Assembly: GCA_002118135.1 (NCBI GenBank)
Contig: BDIU01000052.1
Location: forward strand, 62,001-126,000
DNA length: 64,000 bases
From: Trebouxia sp. TZW2008
Taxonomy: Eukaryota; Chlorophyta; Trebouxiophyceae; Trebouxiales; Trebouxiaceae
Direction of reading: 5' to 3'
In this document: positions 1 through 12,900 of the stretch, piece after piece
How the letters are laid out: every line of letters starts with the position of its first letter
How positions within the stretch are numbered: the stretch's first letter is position 1
Position numbers and translations under genes: made by a program
Notes under the pieces: generated by a model
What the model saw: only the letters and a program-made list of their open reading frames with translations
Database searches by the model: none
Told to the model about the DNA's origin: nothing

Positions 1-99
1 CGTGCAAACCTGCAAAGCACTTGGTGTTGTGCTTGTCGAATTCAAAGCTTAAGATCTAAAGACACTGACCTTTGCTGCAGCTCAAGCTAGGCAGACGCA

Positions 100-2192
100 A
101 TGCCTGCCGGACATGGTACCCGTGCACGTACCAGGGATTCCTTCTCGAGGGGTTTCAGGCAAAAGGGTTACATCCCTTTGTCAACATACCTGACAACTTA
201 CAGACTTGGTGACTATGTTGACATCAAGGTCAACTCAGCTGTGCAGAAGGTGCGCTTATAGTTTTCAGAAAAGTCACCTTTAGCATGCCATTGGCAGTAG
301 ATGCAGCCACTCTTACAGTGCAGTCAGCAGCAAAGCTCAATTGCTTGTTTTCCTTTTGCAGGGTATGCCACACAAGGTGTACCACGGCCGCACTGGCAAG
401 GTGTGGAATGTGACGAAGAGGGCTGTTGGTGTTGTTGTCAACAAGCAGGTATCTTCTTGTCAAAAGTAATGGCCTTTACATATCCTTGTGCATTGCAGTT
501 TGCATGCAACAGCGAGCAAAGACACTGTAACCTGGTACTGATTTGCCATTGTGTGTCTGCAGCTAAATGGCAGAATCATTCCCAAGCGCATCCATGTCCG
601 CGTTGAGCACGTCAGACCCTCAAGATGTAAGGAGGAGTTTTTGAAGAGGAGCAAGGAGAACGATGAGATCAAGCATGAGGCAAAGCAAAGAGGCGGTAAG
701 GCTCTGCCTGACTCTCGCTACCAATGCTAGCCTGCGCTGCTCAGCAAATCTCTGATGCTAGCCTGCGCAGCTCAGCAAGCGTAATGAGTAGCTTTCAAGT
801 CAGCTGCAAGCATAATTCAACACTTGCATTATATTTAAGGGCAGTGACAATTGGAGCGCAACTATATCTTGAGGACAGGTCTTGTGTGGGGGAAATGACT
901 GTTTGAGAGTTGACAGCAGCATTCAAACAAAGGTTTCGCCATTTGCTGGCAAGTGGGCACAGCATAATGACCGGAGGCCTGGATTTTTGGAAGTGACAAT
1001 TCAGCAATGCAGCGTCACTGCCATACCAAAGACCTGAACAGTCCTCAGCAGGATTGCAGATCCGGCACAATATATCATTTGAGTAGCTGTCTCCTCATGC
1101 ACAGTTGTCAGCAGTATGCTCAGGCACTGTATACAGCATATCTGCAAAGCTGCACAAAGAGGGTTGTGTTACTTTGACAGTGTCCCTGATTTCGGCCAGC
1201 TTATCAGCCTGTGCTGTTGTTTTCTGCTCTTGCTGCAGAGATGTGTGCAGAGAACTTGAGCAACTGATGCGCAAGACCTCTGCACACAAAGGTCTTGCGT
1301 ACCAGCTTTTCTCAAGGTCTCTGAGTCCACTTTTGCAGTGGGAGCAAGAAGCATGGCATTCTGGGCAATAGTTGCCGGCCTTATGAAAAACCTGATACAC
1401 TTTTAGAGGGTTGCTGCATTTGCTATCATAGGCTGCAGTCACTCCTGTTTGGGAGCTTGGTTCTGCAGCATAGCTACTCCTCACCAATGCTGTCATGACT
1501 GCTCTTGTCACATCTTAACTTTGACCAATGACCAATGCACAGTCTTGAGCGGTACAGACGTATTAGATGTATTTTTGTCATTGGCAGTTCTTGCTGCTTT
1601 GCAGAGAATCTTTCTGAATGCACTAGTACAGTCAAATTGCTCAAGTCATCATGCATTTGCCTCAGCAATTCTTGTTTTGAGGCAGAAAGACAGGTACTCT
1701 GCAAGATGTTGCTGTGTTCATCCGCTGTGAAAAAGGAATCTTGCAGCTATGCAGCAATCAATTCAGCCATTTCTGCTGTGATGTAGCGAAGTCTGCCCTC
1801 TGCAAGATCTTGCTGTGTCTCACTGCTGCGCAAAGGAGTTTTTGCAGCCAATTCACAAACAAATCAGCAATGTTGATGTTTTGCAGAGAATCTTTCTGAC
1901 TGCACTAGTACTGCAGACAGGTGTTTAGTCATTCAGCAGTCACCTCAGCAATTGTGCTGCTGTGCAGAGAAGCCTGCACGCTGCAAACTTCTGCTGTGTC
2001 TGACTGCTTCAAACGAGGAATCTTGACGCATGCAACAATCAATTTGGTACTTTTTGCTGTTATGCAGAGAAGCCTGCACCCCGCAAGAGGGAGGTGGCAC
2101 AGCCGCGACCAGGCTTCCTAATTGAGGATGCTCAGATGCAAACTATCACACCCATTCCTTACGATATTATCAAGGAGGGTCTGCAACAGTAG
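100..2192 (+). CDS. RPL21: 60S ribosomal protein L21 (eL21)
   Basis: Component of the cytosolic large ribosomal subunit. Four exons join in frame: 100-249, 362-448, 563-695 and 2068-2192, giving 164 residues, the usual eL21 length. The start [12 protein letters not shown], the internal [14 protein letters not shown] and the block [15 protein letters not shown] are diagnostic of the family. All introns are GT-AG, with phases 0, 0 and 1. The third intron is long (1,372 bp) and filled with degenerate tandem repeats, including a copy of its own 3' end. An upstream TTTGCTGCAG at 71-80 may be the acceptor of a 5' UTR intron. Exon boundaries are read from sequence; the family assignment is very secure. 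Confidence 0.95.
1680..2020 (+). repeat. Degenerate tandem repeats and shadow acceptor in RPL21 intron 3
   Basis: Units of about 100 bp repeat imperfectly, each with a CTGCAAGATNTTGCTGTGT-like core (near 1700, 1800 and 1980). At 1968 the sequence TGCAGAGAAGCCTGCAC repeats the true acceptor and the first bases of exon 4 at 2068, exactly 100 bp further on. The upstream copy runs into an in-frame stop, so the downstream copy is the working exon. Confidence 0.7.
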
Positions 2193-3416
2193 TCATAGGT
2201 AAACATGCAGTATTGGTATGTAAAGCTTGATGTTGAAAGACCCAAGGGCCACACTCAAGAGCTCCTGTCGTGTGCCCTCGTGAACTTGCCTGAATCCCAT
2301 GTTCGCACAGTATGAAGCAGGCATATGTCAACCAGCTTCTGCACATGTCAAGCGTGCTGCCCCAATGGTGCTGATAGTCATGTTGGTTCATGACCATTTG
2401 CTGAACGCATATGAGTGACTGAGCAGGTTTCATTGTGCAAGCTGTATGTGCGGCTTGTCCTTCATATGTGGCTCAGATGTGCAGACGGTATGCTTGCATT
2501 GCTGATGCAATCAATTTTGTTAAAGCTGCGTGATATGCATCTTATAGTTTGCTGTTGTGTGCAGGCCGCTGTTCTGCAAGGAGGCTGTATCTTGTGTCAT
2601 CTGGCAGTCCTTTGTAATGATGGTGCTCTGCAACATGCAAGCTTAGTCGGTCCATCTGCACTGCTTTGCATTCTATCTGCTCACCACTTGATATTGCAAT
2701 GCAACTGCACATACACAGCCCCAGCATTCCATACACCAGCATGGGGTTTGCGCAGTGATGGTGGAGAGCATTTGCCTTGGAATAGCTCATGGGTGTGTTG
2801 CTCCCTTTTGGTCCAGCAGGTGTAGGATTATTGCTGCTTTTGGCTCCACCTATGCTTATCAGGTTGAGAGATTGTGCATCTGCTGCAAAGGCAGGCTCTG
2901 CGTTTCCCGCTGCTCTCAACCCATCTTGCTGGTTTTGGACATGTCTATGACCACTCATTCGCCATGACTACGAAGTCCTTGCGATGTGCGACTTATGGGG
3001 GCAGGCCTCTACTACAGATCAACACAGCGCAGAAACAGACACTTTGTGAAAGACAGTGCAGATACTCTCATGCCCAATGACCTCGGAGTGCATGCTGTAT
3101 GTACTCAACAAACCGCGCATGTGCTGAAGGTAAGGCTTCGCACATCCGTACGCATCCTTCAGATGTTGGAGCCACGCAAATTCCAGCATCACCGCTGCGT
3201 ACGTTGTGATCCGCTGCAAGCGATCGCGCATCCTTGATAAAGCTCAGTTGCTTTACGCAGAAATCGGTGCCCTTTGCGCTGTGACTGCAAGCTTGTGCTC
3301 CCAAGATCAGAGCCATGCAAAGTGTACTTAGTACACACCAGTTCACGCCTTGCTGTCAAGCAGTTTCATCGGGGACACAAGCAAAGCACTCAAGGTTTCC
3401 ATCACAGAGGTCGAAT
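2193..3416. other. Intergenic, no gene recognised
   Basis: Holds the RPL21 3' UTR and probably the promoter of the LHC-like gene. Open frames here are short, lack splice-consistent continuation and show no family motif. Confidence 0.5.
2219..2223 (+). other. TGTAA poly(A) signal of RPL21
   Basis: TGTAA lies 27 nt after the RPL21 stop codon. This pentamer is the standard chlorophyte polyadenylation signal, so both its position and identity fit. Confidence 0.6.
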
Positions 3417-4438
3417 ATGCAGGCTTCCAGCTGCCAGTTGGCAGCATTCAAGCCTTTCCACGGTTCACAGCAAACTCAGGTACACTGCAAGGTCTTCGAT
3501 ACAATTGTGGCGTGAGGCATCAGAGTGTTTACTGAATTGCATGCTTCAACTACAGCGCCAGAGAAGCCACGGGCACAGGGCGGTGAGTGCGTCGTCGGCT
3601 GAGCTCAAGAGGCCACAGTTGCCTAAAAACCTGAATCGGCCCGTCAGACCAGACCCTGAATCGGAAAAGCCACAAAAGGCTAGCGAGCCTGAGGCGAAGG
3701 CTCCATCTACAGAACAAGCTGCCACCCCAGAAGAGCCTGAACAGACCAGGTTTAGCACTTCTGCTCAAGCACAGCAGGTCGCAGGATTTGACGTTGGTCT
3801 TGCAGTCTGCATAGCAAGACGTGGAGACTGTGCGCAATGAATGTCTGTTGTCGCAAGCTCAAACATACAACTGACACTCACGACCAGACAACTGTGCTGC
3901 AGTAATCAAGTTACCATTCAGTTTCAGCGAGAGCAAGCCAAAGCCATGCGTCAGTACTTCAAAAGCTTGGCGTACCGCGAGGAAGTTGTCAAATCACAGT
4001 AAGTGTCAACAACATGTTTGTATGTTGCTCAACAATGCAATGGCTGCTGCACCATCAAGACATCGATTCATAAGGAGGCCCGCCTATGCTAGCATCTTTG
4101 TTATCATGTCAGGGTTTGCATGCATCATCTAATCCACACTATACATGCCAGCTTGTTTGCCTGCAACGAAAGCTTAGTATATTTTACATGTTGTGCTATG
4201 TAACACTATGTCATGGCCTAGGAGAGTCTGTGCGCATGCTGCAAATTTCATTGGCTTTCTGACGTTTGCCCTCTGCAGGGTGTTTGGATGGACACCCAAG
4301 AACGAAATCACTAACGGGCGCTGGGTCATGTTCGGCTTTGCTGTGGGCTTGCTGACTGAGTATGCTACTGGGGCAGATTTCATTCAGCAGCTCAAGCTGA
4401 TGGTGTCATATCTGGGAATTGCAGACATATACGATTAG
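3417..4438 (+). CDS. One-helix LHC-like (HLIP/LIL type) protein, plastid-targeted
   Basis: Four exons join in frame: 3417-3479, 3556-3777, 3922-3998 and 4279-4438, giving 173 residues. The N-terminus (MQASSCQLAAFKPFHG) is rich in Ser, Ala and basic residues with few acids, as in chloroplast transit peptides. A Pro/Glu/Lys-rich linker follows. The last exon has VFGWTPKNEITNGRW then a single hydrophobic helix ending LLTEYATG. E..NGR.VM.GF is the chlorophyll-binding helix signature of the high-light-inducible/one-helix/LIL family. Such proteins sit in thylakoids and bind chlorophyll or its synthesis enzymes during photosystem assembly and stress. The exon 2 donor (GTCGCA) is weak but is the one that keeps phase. 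The subfamily (OHP, LIL3-like or SEP) is not decided. Confidence 0.82.
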
Positions 4439-5354
4439 ATCCTAAAGGTTGACACATTCAGAACATGTTGGCATTGTCATTTGCTGACTCCACACAGAGA
4501 GTGTGTACCTCAGGCCCAGAATCTGCAGCGGGAACATGTTGCAAGCCCCACATACTGCTAGCGCTGTACAGATTTTGGTGTCAGTGCTGTGTTCTGCTGT
4601 GCTATCAAGTTTGTTGCCAAGAGTACAATCCTGCAGATTGATCGCAGCGTTTTGCTGCCGTGCATGGTGCACATTGGAGTCTGGCTGACAGCGATAATCT
4701 GTACAATCTTTAATCTGAATGTGGGACATCGTTTTGCACACTTTTTTGTGCAGAACAGGCTCAGCATTGTACCCTCACTGCCGTTTTTGTGAAGCAGCTT
4801 CATCAGCTCAGTGTCACATCTGGACACCCAGAGTCATGATTGCAGGGGCGGCATGGTGTGACAACGCATGTTCAGCCCAAGACTTGCTTGCTTCAGTCAG
4901 CTCTTGCCAAAGGAACAATGCATGTCTGAGCGAAGAAGACCCAACGACGCAGAGAAACCAATGCGCCAGATTCATGTTAAGCTTCACAGCAACTTACAAA
5001 ACATGTATGCAATCCTGAAACATAATAGACGAACAGTGGAGAATGTCACAATTGCTCACTTCATCAAACCTATCTAGTAGCACCTCAGGGCAGACAGCAG
5101 CTGCCAACTTTGCCCCAGTGAGGGGAAAGCTATTCCACCCTGCTGTGTCTGCTGCATTGCTTGCTGCAGAACTTCTCATGCCTGTGCCTCAGTCTGTTTG
5201 CCTGTCTGTTCTGTGGACTGATAAAGCAGCTGATGTGCATGCAATGGCTGATGCATGACCATCAGCCGCTGAATGCACAATATCTGGATTTCTACCTAAC
5301 ACCTCATGTATTGAAGGGTCTACGTCTGAACGCCCTTTGATCCTTTGCATGATG
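4439..5354. other. Intergenic between convergent genes, nothing recognised
   Basis: Must contain the 3' ends of the LHC-like gene (+) and the phosphatase inhibitor (-). A TTACA at 4993-4997 reads as TGTAA on the minus strand and could end the inhibitor transcript. No further coding segment was supported. Confidence 0.4.
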
Positions 5355-5988
5355 TTAGCTTGAGTCAGACTCTCCTGATTTGGCATCATTGACTGATGGG
5401 TTGCAGTCCTTGCAGTCGTCATCGCTGTCATCATCGCTCCATTCGCCAAAAGCCTTTTGCTTGTGGAATATGCAGCACTCTGCAATAGGATAAACAACTT
5501 TAGTGCTTTTTTCTACTCTGCAAAGAATGCAGAAAAGCATAACACTGTCCAGCAACTGCTGCATCTCAATCAGTCTTACTTTTGGACTTCTTTTTGTTCA
5601 TGAGCTCATTGTCAACAACATCCTCAGACCACCGTACAGCCTGCAAACATCATGTGCATCAAGCTTGATGAAGCCTTTGGCATGCTTTGGGCAATCTGCA
5701 TCAAGGCATGATCATGACACACAGATGTCATGATACCTTTGCTTTTCGCCTCGGCGCCAAACGGAGTGTCAGCACTTCTGCAAAATGGCAGGGCATGTTG
5801 TTCAGGCATTTGAGCTGTACAGCAAAGTGGTTTGAGACTGCTGACAGACAAACCATTCATTGTGTGACATCAGCAAATGTAGCACCTGTGACATGGTTGT
5901 CTTTGTTGGCTGACTCTGCTGTGCTGCCTTGTGCAGCAGGGACTGTGGACAGAGGGACTTGTGGGGCCGGGTAGCTGGCTTGCACCAT
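5355..5988 (-). CDS. PPP1R11: Protein phosphatase 1 inhibitor-3 (PPP1R11/INH3/Ypi1 family)
   Basis: Four minus-strand exons (5988-5886, 5777-5737, 5640-5580, 5479-5355) give 109 residues in frame. The core reads LTLRLAPRRKAKAVRW, then SEDVVDNELMNKKKSKK, then CCIFHKQKAFGEWSDDD and an acidic, Cys-containing tail. KAVRW is the PP1-docking motif of the [KR]-V-x-W type, and the VDNE.M..K.SK.CCI block is the hallmark of plant, animal and yeast inhibitor-3. The protein is expected to be largely unstructured, to bind the PP1 catalytic subunit and to inhibit it in nucleus and cytosol. The start at MVQASYPAP is the first ATG giving a usual length; the frame stays open upstream, so a longer N-terminus is possible. 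Confidence 0.9.
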
Positions 5989-6991
5989 GCTGCTCACTGT
6001 GAGCCCAGCAGTGCTCACAACGGGCGAGACGAGCACGTTGGCTAACGCTTTCCTGGACAGATGTGTGCAGCAAGGTTCTGCAAATGCAGCTTCTTCAGGT
6101 GGCAGTTCTGCCGAAGTGCAGCAGTGATCCCGGCGCTTGAAAGTCACCTGCGAAGGACACGCTGAATGCGCAACAGAGAAACTTTGGGACGGTATGAAGA
6201 TGCGCAGCACGCTGAAAGCGTAGCATCCAAGAGGCGTGACATTGATGACAATGAACGAAGACCAGATTCCCACAGGAAGCAAAAGTCACGGAAAGCAGTG
6301 CCGAATTGCGCAGCATTACCCGGGAACCTCAATGCTGCTTCAGCAGCAGCTAGCTTCACGGCAACGAGCATGCAATTGAAGTTTGGTGAGGGTGAAAGCC
6401 AGCACACTTGCCGTGACTGACGCATCAAAGCGCCAAACCAGGAGGTTGCAGTTCAAGTGTAACATCTGTATGAGCAACAAAACGTGGAGTTGGACGGTCT
6501 TGTGGTCAAGTGATGGACACAAGTAGTCTGGAGGACACCGTCAGGCCTCAGGTAAATATTGCTGCTGCAAGGCTGCCTCTGTTCATCAGGAAGTGCTTTG
6601 AATTATAGCCTGGAAACCAGGCACCTGTGGTATGCAGGACACTGTCACTTATGCAAGCAGTCCGCTCCAGGACGTCAGAAGTCTGGACATATTGAGGCCG
6701 CACAAGGTCAGGCCGACCAGCATGCCTGATGCCTTAGGCTTGCAGGCTTCGTCAGTTATCAAATACAGCAGCCTATGCCTGCATTGTTGATCTATCCTTG
6801 CTGGACGGCCACGCAAAAGCACATTAACAGGCAATGTTGCGTTGGCTGCTGTGGTTCTGATCGGATGCGTTAACACGAGTTGGCGAGTCATGCAGGCAGA
6901 GGTCTTGGGTTATGTGAGTGCACAGCGGTCCATCTCACCAGACTTGCTGAGGCCCCTTGACCTGCATACCAAGCGACCCTCTCCTCACTAC
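5989..6991. other. Divergent intergenic region, no gene recognised
   Basis: Lies between the starts of the minus-strand PP1 inhibitor and the plus-strand Gln-rich gene, so it probably holds both promoters. No coding segment with a recognisable domain or coherent splicing was found. Confidence 0.45.
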
Positions 6992-9900
6992 ATGGGCGCA
7001 AGCTGCAGCAAAAGCTCAAGCATTGGCATTGCCTCAAAGGCTGAATCAGCTTTGAGCGCAAACCCTCAGTTTGCTGACAGCCCTTACTTGGTCAGCAGTC
7101 CTGGATCCAGAAAGAGCAGTCATACTACAAAGTCTGTTCATGGGGACTCCAATTCAATCCCAGCCATCCATCAGGATCAGCCCTCAGGCCAGTTGCAAGC
7201 TGCCCTTGCAGCTTCTGCAGCAAGTGCAGTCCTGTCAGAAAGTGCCCACACTGCAGCCACAGCTGTGGCCGTCGGCCCCACAGCTGCAGCTCAGCAGCCT
7301 AGCTTTGCTCAACAGAGCTTCAGAGAAGCTTCTGCACTGTACGGCCGCCCCCTTGACCGCCCTTCTTACAATCACAAGGTCTTGTCAAAGAAGGCGAATG
7401 GGTCAAAAGTCACAATAGACAAATATGCACCATTCCCAGATGCCCTGAAAGCAGCTGTGGAGCAGCACTCATGGGATGCAGTTGAACAGCTGCTGCAGCA
7501 TCATTTGTTTGATAGGCCTGACATGAAGGTCTGACACCCACAATGCATCAAGCTTCTTGAACCCCCTGTTGCATGATCAGCATCGAAACTGTCTGCAAGG
7601 TCAACAGCATTGCAAACAAAAGCTCATCTCCTCAGACTGTCAGAGTCTTGTTCACTTGGCATCAAGGCTCGAATCCTACTTGGTGTAAGACCAGGTCAAT
7701 TGTGGTCTGCAACATCAGCACTGTTGCAAAAGACAGCTCACCTATGCGGTTCGTCAAAGTCTGCATCGCTGGGTGTCATGCCTGGAAAGGATCTCTGGCA
7801 GCATTCATTGTCACAAGGTGTCGTCATGTTTGCTGTTTCTGCACAATCGCAGGCCAGATTCATCAGAACAGTGTGTTGTCTGTCACCATCATTGAAACAC
7901 TCACAGGTGTTCATTCTCTCCAATTGTGCTTCACTTCTTGCTGAGGTGATGGAGCTGGACAGCGCAGTTGCAGCCATGTCAGGCTAGTCTTCAGTCTTGC
8001 TGCGGCCTAGCTGGGTGTTGTAAGCAAGAGATTGATGCATGTTGTTCAGGTGATGGAGCTGGACAGTGCGGTTGCAGCCATCCCAGGGCAGCCTGTGGAG
8101 GCCCAGGCCGCCTGTGCCTCCCTCCTGGTCGCCAACGGCTTCTTCTTTGCTGCCATGAAGGCTGTCTTTGCCATCCCAGAAATCCTCAGAGCTGTTCTGG
8201 AGGATGTCAAGTCTCAGGTGCAGACCAGGTCCATTTTGTTGTCTCTGGACATAATTTTGCCCAAGATGTGAAAAAGTCAGTAACGTGATTCTCAGAACAA
8301 GCTGATCTGGTGGAACAGAATTTGGGCATCATACACCTAGCACCTGTGCTAGACTGCCTAAGTAATTAAGCAGTGTTGCAGCCTGGGTGCAAAATGCTAT
8401 CATCTGGTCTGGAAGCTTCTGGTCTTCAAGTCAAGTTCCTTTCTTTGTGAATATGAGATGTGCTGGTTGTAGTAATGCCAAGATGCTATGCAGGTCAACA
8501 CACAGCAGCCAGCCTCTGTTGACAGCTGGCACTGGGCAGCAGCTGACCTGAAGCTGCTCCTGCAGCAGTTCCGCGGCCTGAAGGTGACTCAGCAGTACAA
8601 GCTGACTCAGCAACAGCTAGCTGCCTTGGGCCCTGAGGGCAAAGCGCCCTTGGCCAGGGTGGAGATGGAAATGTTAGGGAAGGTAGTCAATGACTTTTTG
8701 GTTCAGCTTGGGGCTCAGCCAAGTGGTGAGTCATCAGCTGCTGGATCAGCTGCAGCAATGAGTCAGCCAGACGCGGGTCATGCTGAGGTGGGTTATGTTG
8801 ACCCTGTGGGACCCCCATCTGAGGGTATAAGTGCCCAGCAAGGGAGCTATGGGCAGGCACAGGCAGGCAAGGGTTTCAGAGGGTCGCCAGGCAAAACCCT
8901 GACAAGCAGCCAGATCAAGAAGAAGAAGGGGCTCCAGCAGCAGAGGGAGCAGCTCAAAGCAGGTGAAGCATGTTTGATGTTGATGCTGATGCAACACCCT
9001 TACTATCGATCGATAGCATTCACAGTTCAGGTTAGGAAGCCAGTTGTGACTCATTGGACTTCCTGGCTTCAAAGCAAAGGTGAATGTGTCTGGCAACCAA
9101 AGGCAGCTGATCAGGTTTTGCCTGAACAGGAAAACAGCTGTTCTGCTGATGAAGTGCTGAACCAAACAAGAAATTGTCAACCTCTGATACCACTGTGGAA
9201 TGGGCCTTACAATACTGCACCTAAACAGGTCCGCAAGCTCACCAGCAACCATGTAACGTTGATCCTGACTCATGGATGAAATGATGCTTCAAATACAGGC
9301 GAAAGGCAGAAGCGGCAGCAAGCTGCAAGCTTAGGAGTAAGCCCAACTGTAGTAGCACGCTCACAGATGTCAGCGCGCAGCGTAGCACAGCAGCAGGTGC
9401 TGACTCAGCGGCAGCAGCGGGATGGCGCCGCAGCTGTGGCTCAGCAGGCAGCTGCTGAGAAGCTGCAGCTGGAGCAGCAGGCACTGGAGCGCGATTATGA
9501 GCAGCTGAGACTGGAAAAGCTAAGGTACAGTATGTTGGACAAAAAGTCACTCGATATAAGGACATTCTCAACGTAACAGCAAGGCAGCTGAGAACTATTA
9601 GCTGCACCATGACTGCAGTGGTATCTTTGAGGCAGGACCATTTGGTAAAAGGACATTTTTCTTGGTGACAAACGCTGTCCTGATAGGAATCATGCTGTAA
9701 AGCTTACTGGTGCAAAAGTAAGAAAGTAAGAAAAATGTTGTAAAGCTTACTATTGCTGAGATGACAGCACTACACATGTGTCGAAGCACACACAGATAAC
9801 TTTGGTTCATCCTTCAACCAGACAACAAATTTGAAGTGACACAGCAATGATAGGCAAGCTGCTGGTGCTACCATGGTCAACCACACCAGGCGCTTTCTAG

Positions 9901-12900
9901 TAATGTGACTTGGGTTCAGACATGGCTCAAGTACAGATGCTTCAGTCACACTTGACACAGTGTGTCAATGTGTGCAGGTTTCAGGAAGAGCAAGAGAGGG
10001 AGGCTCAGCAACAGGGTCAGATGCAATACTCCTTGCCTCAGTTGCAGTTACGCTTTGCTCAGCAGCAGCAAGCAGAGCAAATGCCTATACAGCGGATATG
10101 TCAGCAGCCGCAGAATGATGTGACAGCTGACGGCTTGCAACAGTCATATGGTGACAAAGAGCGGCTGTGGGCTCAGCATCAGCCACAGCTGGGCACAGCT
10201 CCTCAGCAGGCAGTGAGTCAGTCTCAGCAGCAGGGCAGGGACTTTCCAAAAATCCCTTCCAGCAAGGGCATTGCTATGCAGCCCATGCCAAGCCCAGAGG
10301 AGCTGGCCCTTGCCTCTTCTTCTGTCTCTAGAACTGCTCAGCGGACTCAGCACCCGCTCAGCGAGCTTGAGCTTCAGGGCAGTATGCCAGGGCAGAGTGT
10401 TTCCACACAGCCCCAGGTCAAGGGCATTGTCATGCACCCCATGCCAAGCCCGGAAGAGCTGGCCCTTGCCTCGTCTTCTGCGCCTAGAGCTACTCAGCGC
10501 ACTCAGCACGCACTCAGCGAGCTTGAGCTTCAGGGCAACATGCCAGGAGCCCTCCTGCCCAGGCAGGGCGTCTCCACACAGCCCCAGGGCAAGAGCCCTA
10601 GCGCACAAGAGCTGCAGCTCTTAGCGCCTCAGCGAGCTCCTGGCAGAGACTCACCAACTCGGGACCTCACTGAGCTTGAGCAGCAGGGCAGCTTCACACT
10701 CACGCCGGACCAGTCTCGCGCTCTAGTTGGGGACTCAGCTCATGCTGTGCCTGCTGGGCCTGATCAGGCTGCTGAGCTAGCACTTGAACTGGCTCGCCGT
10801 AAAGGCGCCCAGGCTAGTTTGGAAAAGCAGTATTCGCAACTGCAGCTGCAGCATCAACAGGTGTGTCAGCCTGCATACTTGGGATATGCATGCCTTTTTT
10901 GAGGCAAATGCTGACCAGCTGCCCTGACAGTAATAACCATAAAAAAAGCAATTACACACGCCAACACATGTGTTAGGTGTGTGTTGCCCAAATCCTGTCT
11001 TGAAAGACAGGCTTGATCTGAGCGTCATTGTAGATTTGACCAGCTGCCCTGGTCACCGACAACATGATCTGTTCTGTCAACCCAGCAAGCCCATAAAATG
11101 CAACGCTATTTTGGGAAGGAAAGACGCCCATTGTTGTTTAGCTGAAATGCTGCACACTGGAATGATTGGTATAAGCACATGAGTCGGATCTGTCCTTGGG
11201 AATGTAGGACCTAGTCTGGGGTTCTGGTTGGCATCAGCCGATTTGCCTTCGTGATGGGTTCTGCTGCTATTGAACATACTCTCTTACCTTTGCTGCTTGG
11301 TGCAGAGCTTAGAGCGGCAAAGGCAGGCAGCCGATGCCCAGCAGGCACAGCGTGAGCAACAACTCAAACTGCAGCAGGTCAGTCACTGATGTCTGCGCTA
11401 AGCCAGAGTGTTGCTTTGTTGTCAGAGATACAGCATCATGAAGTGGGTGTCTGTCCGTGCTGCATGCGCCCTGCAACAGTACAAACTGCCCAAAATCTTC
11501 AGAAGCTGATAGCTTCCTCCTCACAACATCGTCTCAAGACATTGATCTGCTATGAAACTGCCTGCACAATGTAAAGAGTCGACATTGTGAACGGCATCAT
11601 CTTGTCCAGTGTCTGCACAGAATTTGTGCAGGTCATTTAGGCCTGCTTGCACAAACCTAGGTGTGCATGGTCTGCTAAAGTGTTCATTTTCTCACTGCAG
11701 GAAGCTGAGGCTGCAGTAACGGCACAACAGCAGCAGCAGCAGCAGCTGGCTGATCAGCAGCGCAAGCAACAGGTGCGATGTGGGATGCTGTAATTTGCTC
11801 CCTGTTGCACAGTCAAATTTTTGCCTGGCAGTGCATGGTGCATAGATGCAGGCTTTGAAAACCAGCATGTCGTGCACAAGGCGTGTGCTGCATAATCCAT
11901 GCCAGAAGCATGTGGTTGCTCATGCCAGCTAAAGGTGCATGTGCAGGCAGGGCCCAAATCTGGCTGCTTCATGTGTTGCACTACCATACTTCGGCCTCAG
12001 AGTGGACCTGTTTCAACAGTGTGTGATGTTGGAAATTGCAGCATCTTGGTTCTGCGGGCCTAGATCTTGTGCAAAACAGGCCTGTATGTGTCCTGCTTTC
12101 CCTCTTTCCCCTCTTCCTGGCACCATCAGTGCAGTAGCATGAGGTTTGTTGTACTGTCACATGGGCGGCAGCAATGTGCACATCTTGTGCGCCTAATGAC
12201 TTGCAGGAGGAAGCGCGATTGGAAGCAGAGAGGGCAACACAGCAGGCGCAGCAGACAGAAGAAGAGGAGCGCCAGCAGCAGGTGAGCAGCTGCATCATAA
12301 CATTGAGAGCAAGCATGCAGTTGTTCACTGACACCTCCATGCATGTCCATGCGTTCCACGCGATTCACTGCTTTTGCAATGGCATTGTCCAGTGTTTATT
12401 TAGTCATACGTGTGCTAGGACTTTGTGTGCTTCATTGCATCTGAGCGCAATGACACTGTCCGTTCTTTGCAGTCAAATGCATGCTAAGCTTGCAAGGACC
12501 TGGCTGGGCAGCAAACTGCAAACACTTGAGTCGTGATGATGACACACCACAGCTTCTAAACAGTTACATATCATCATGTCCTGAGTGCTATGGACAGCCA
12601 TGTTGCTTTTCTCATATCACGTAACAGTGCATCATCCAGCTCTTCATGCACCAGGGTACGACGCATCACACTGCCATGAGGATATACTGCATGTACTAAA
12701 CAATGCTTACACTAAAGACTGCATACACTAAATATGCATTACATGTTTGTATCATTAGGTGATGGCCAGGGAGGCTGAGGAGCTGGCAAGGCAGAGGGCT
12801 GAGCTGGAAGCTGCCCTGGCAGCTGAGAGAGGCACAGCTCAGGCCCATGGCTACACCCCAACCCCCCTTGCTACCCCTAAGCCAAAGGTCAGCTTCTACT

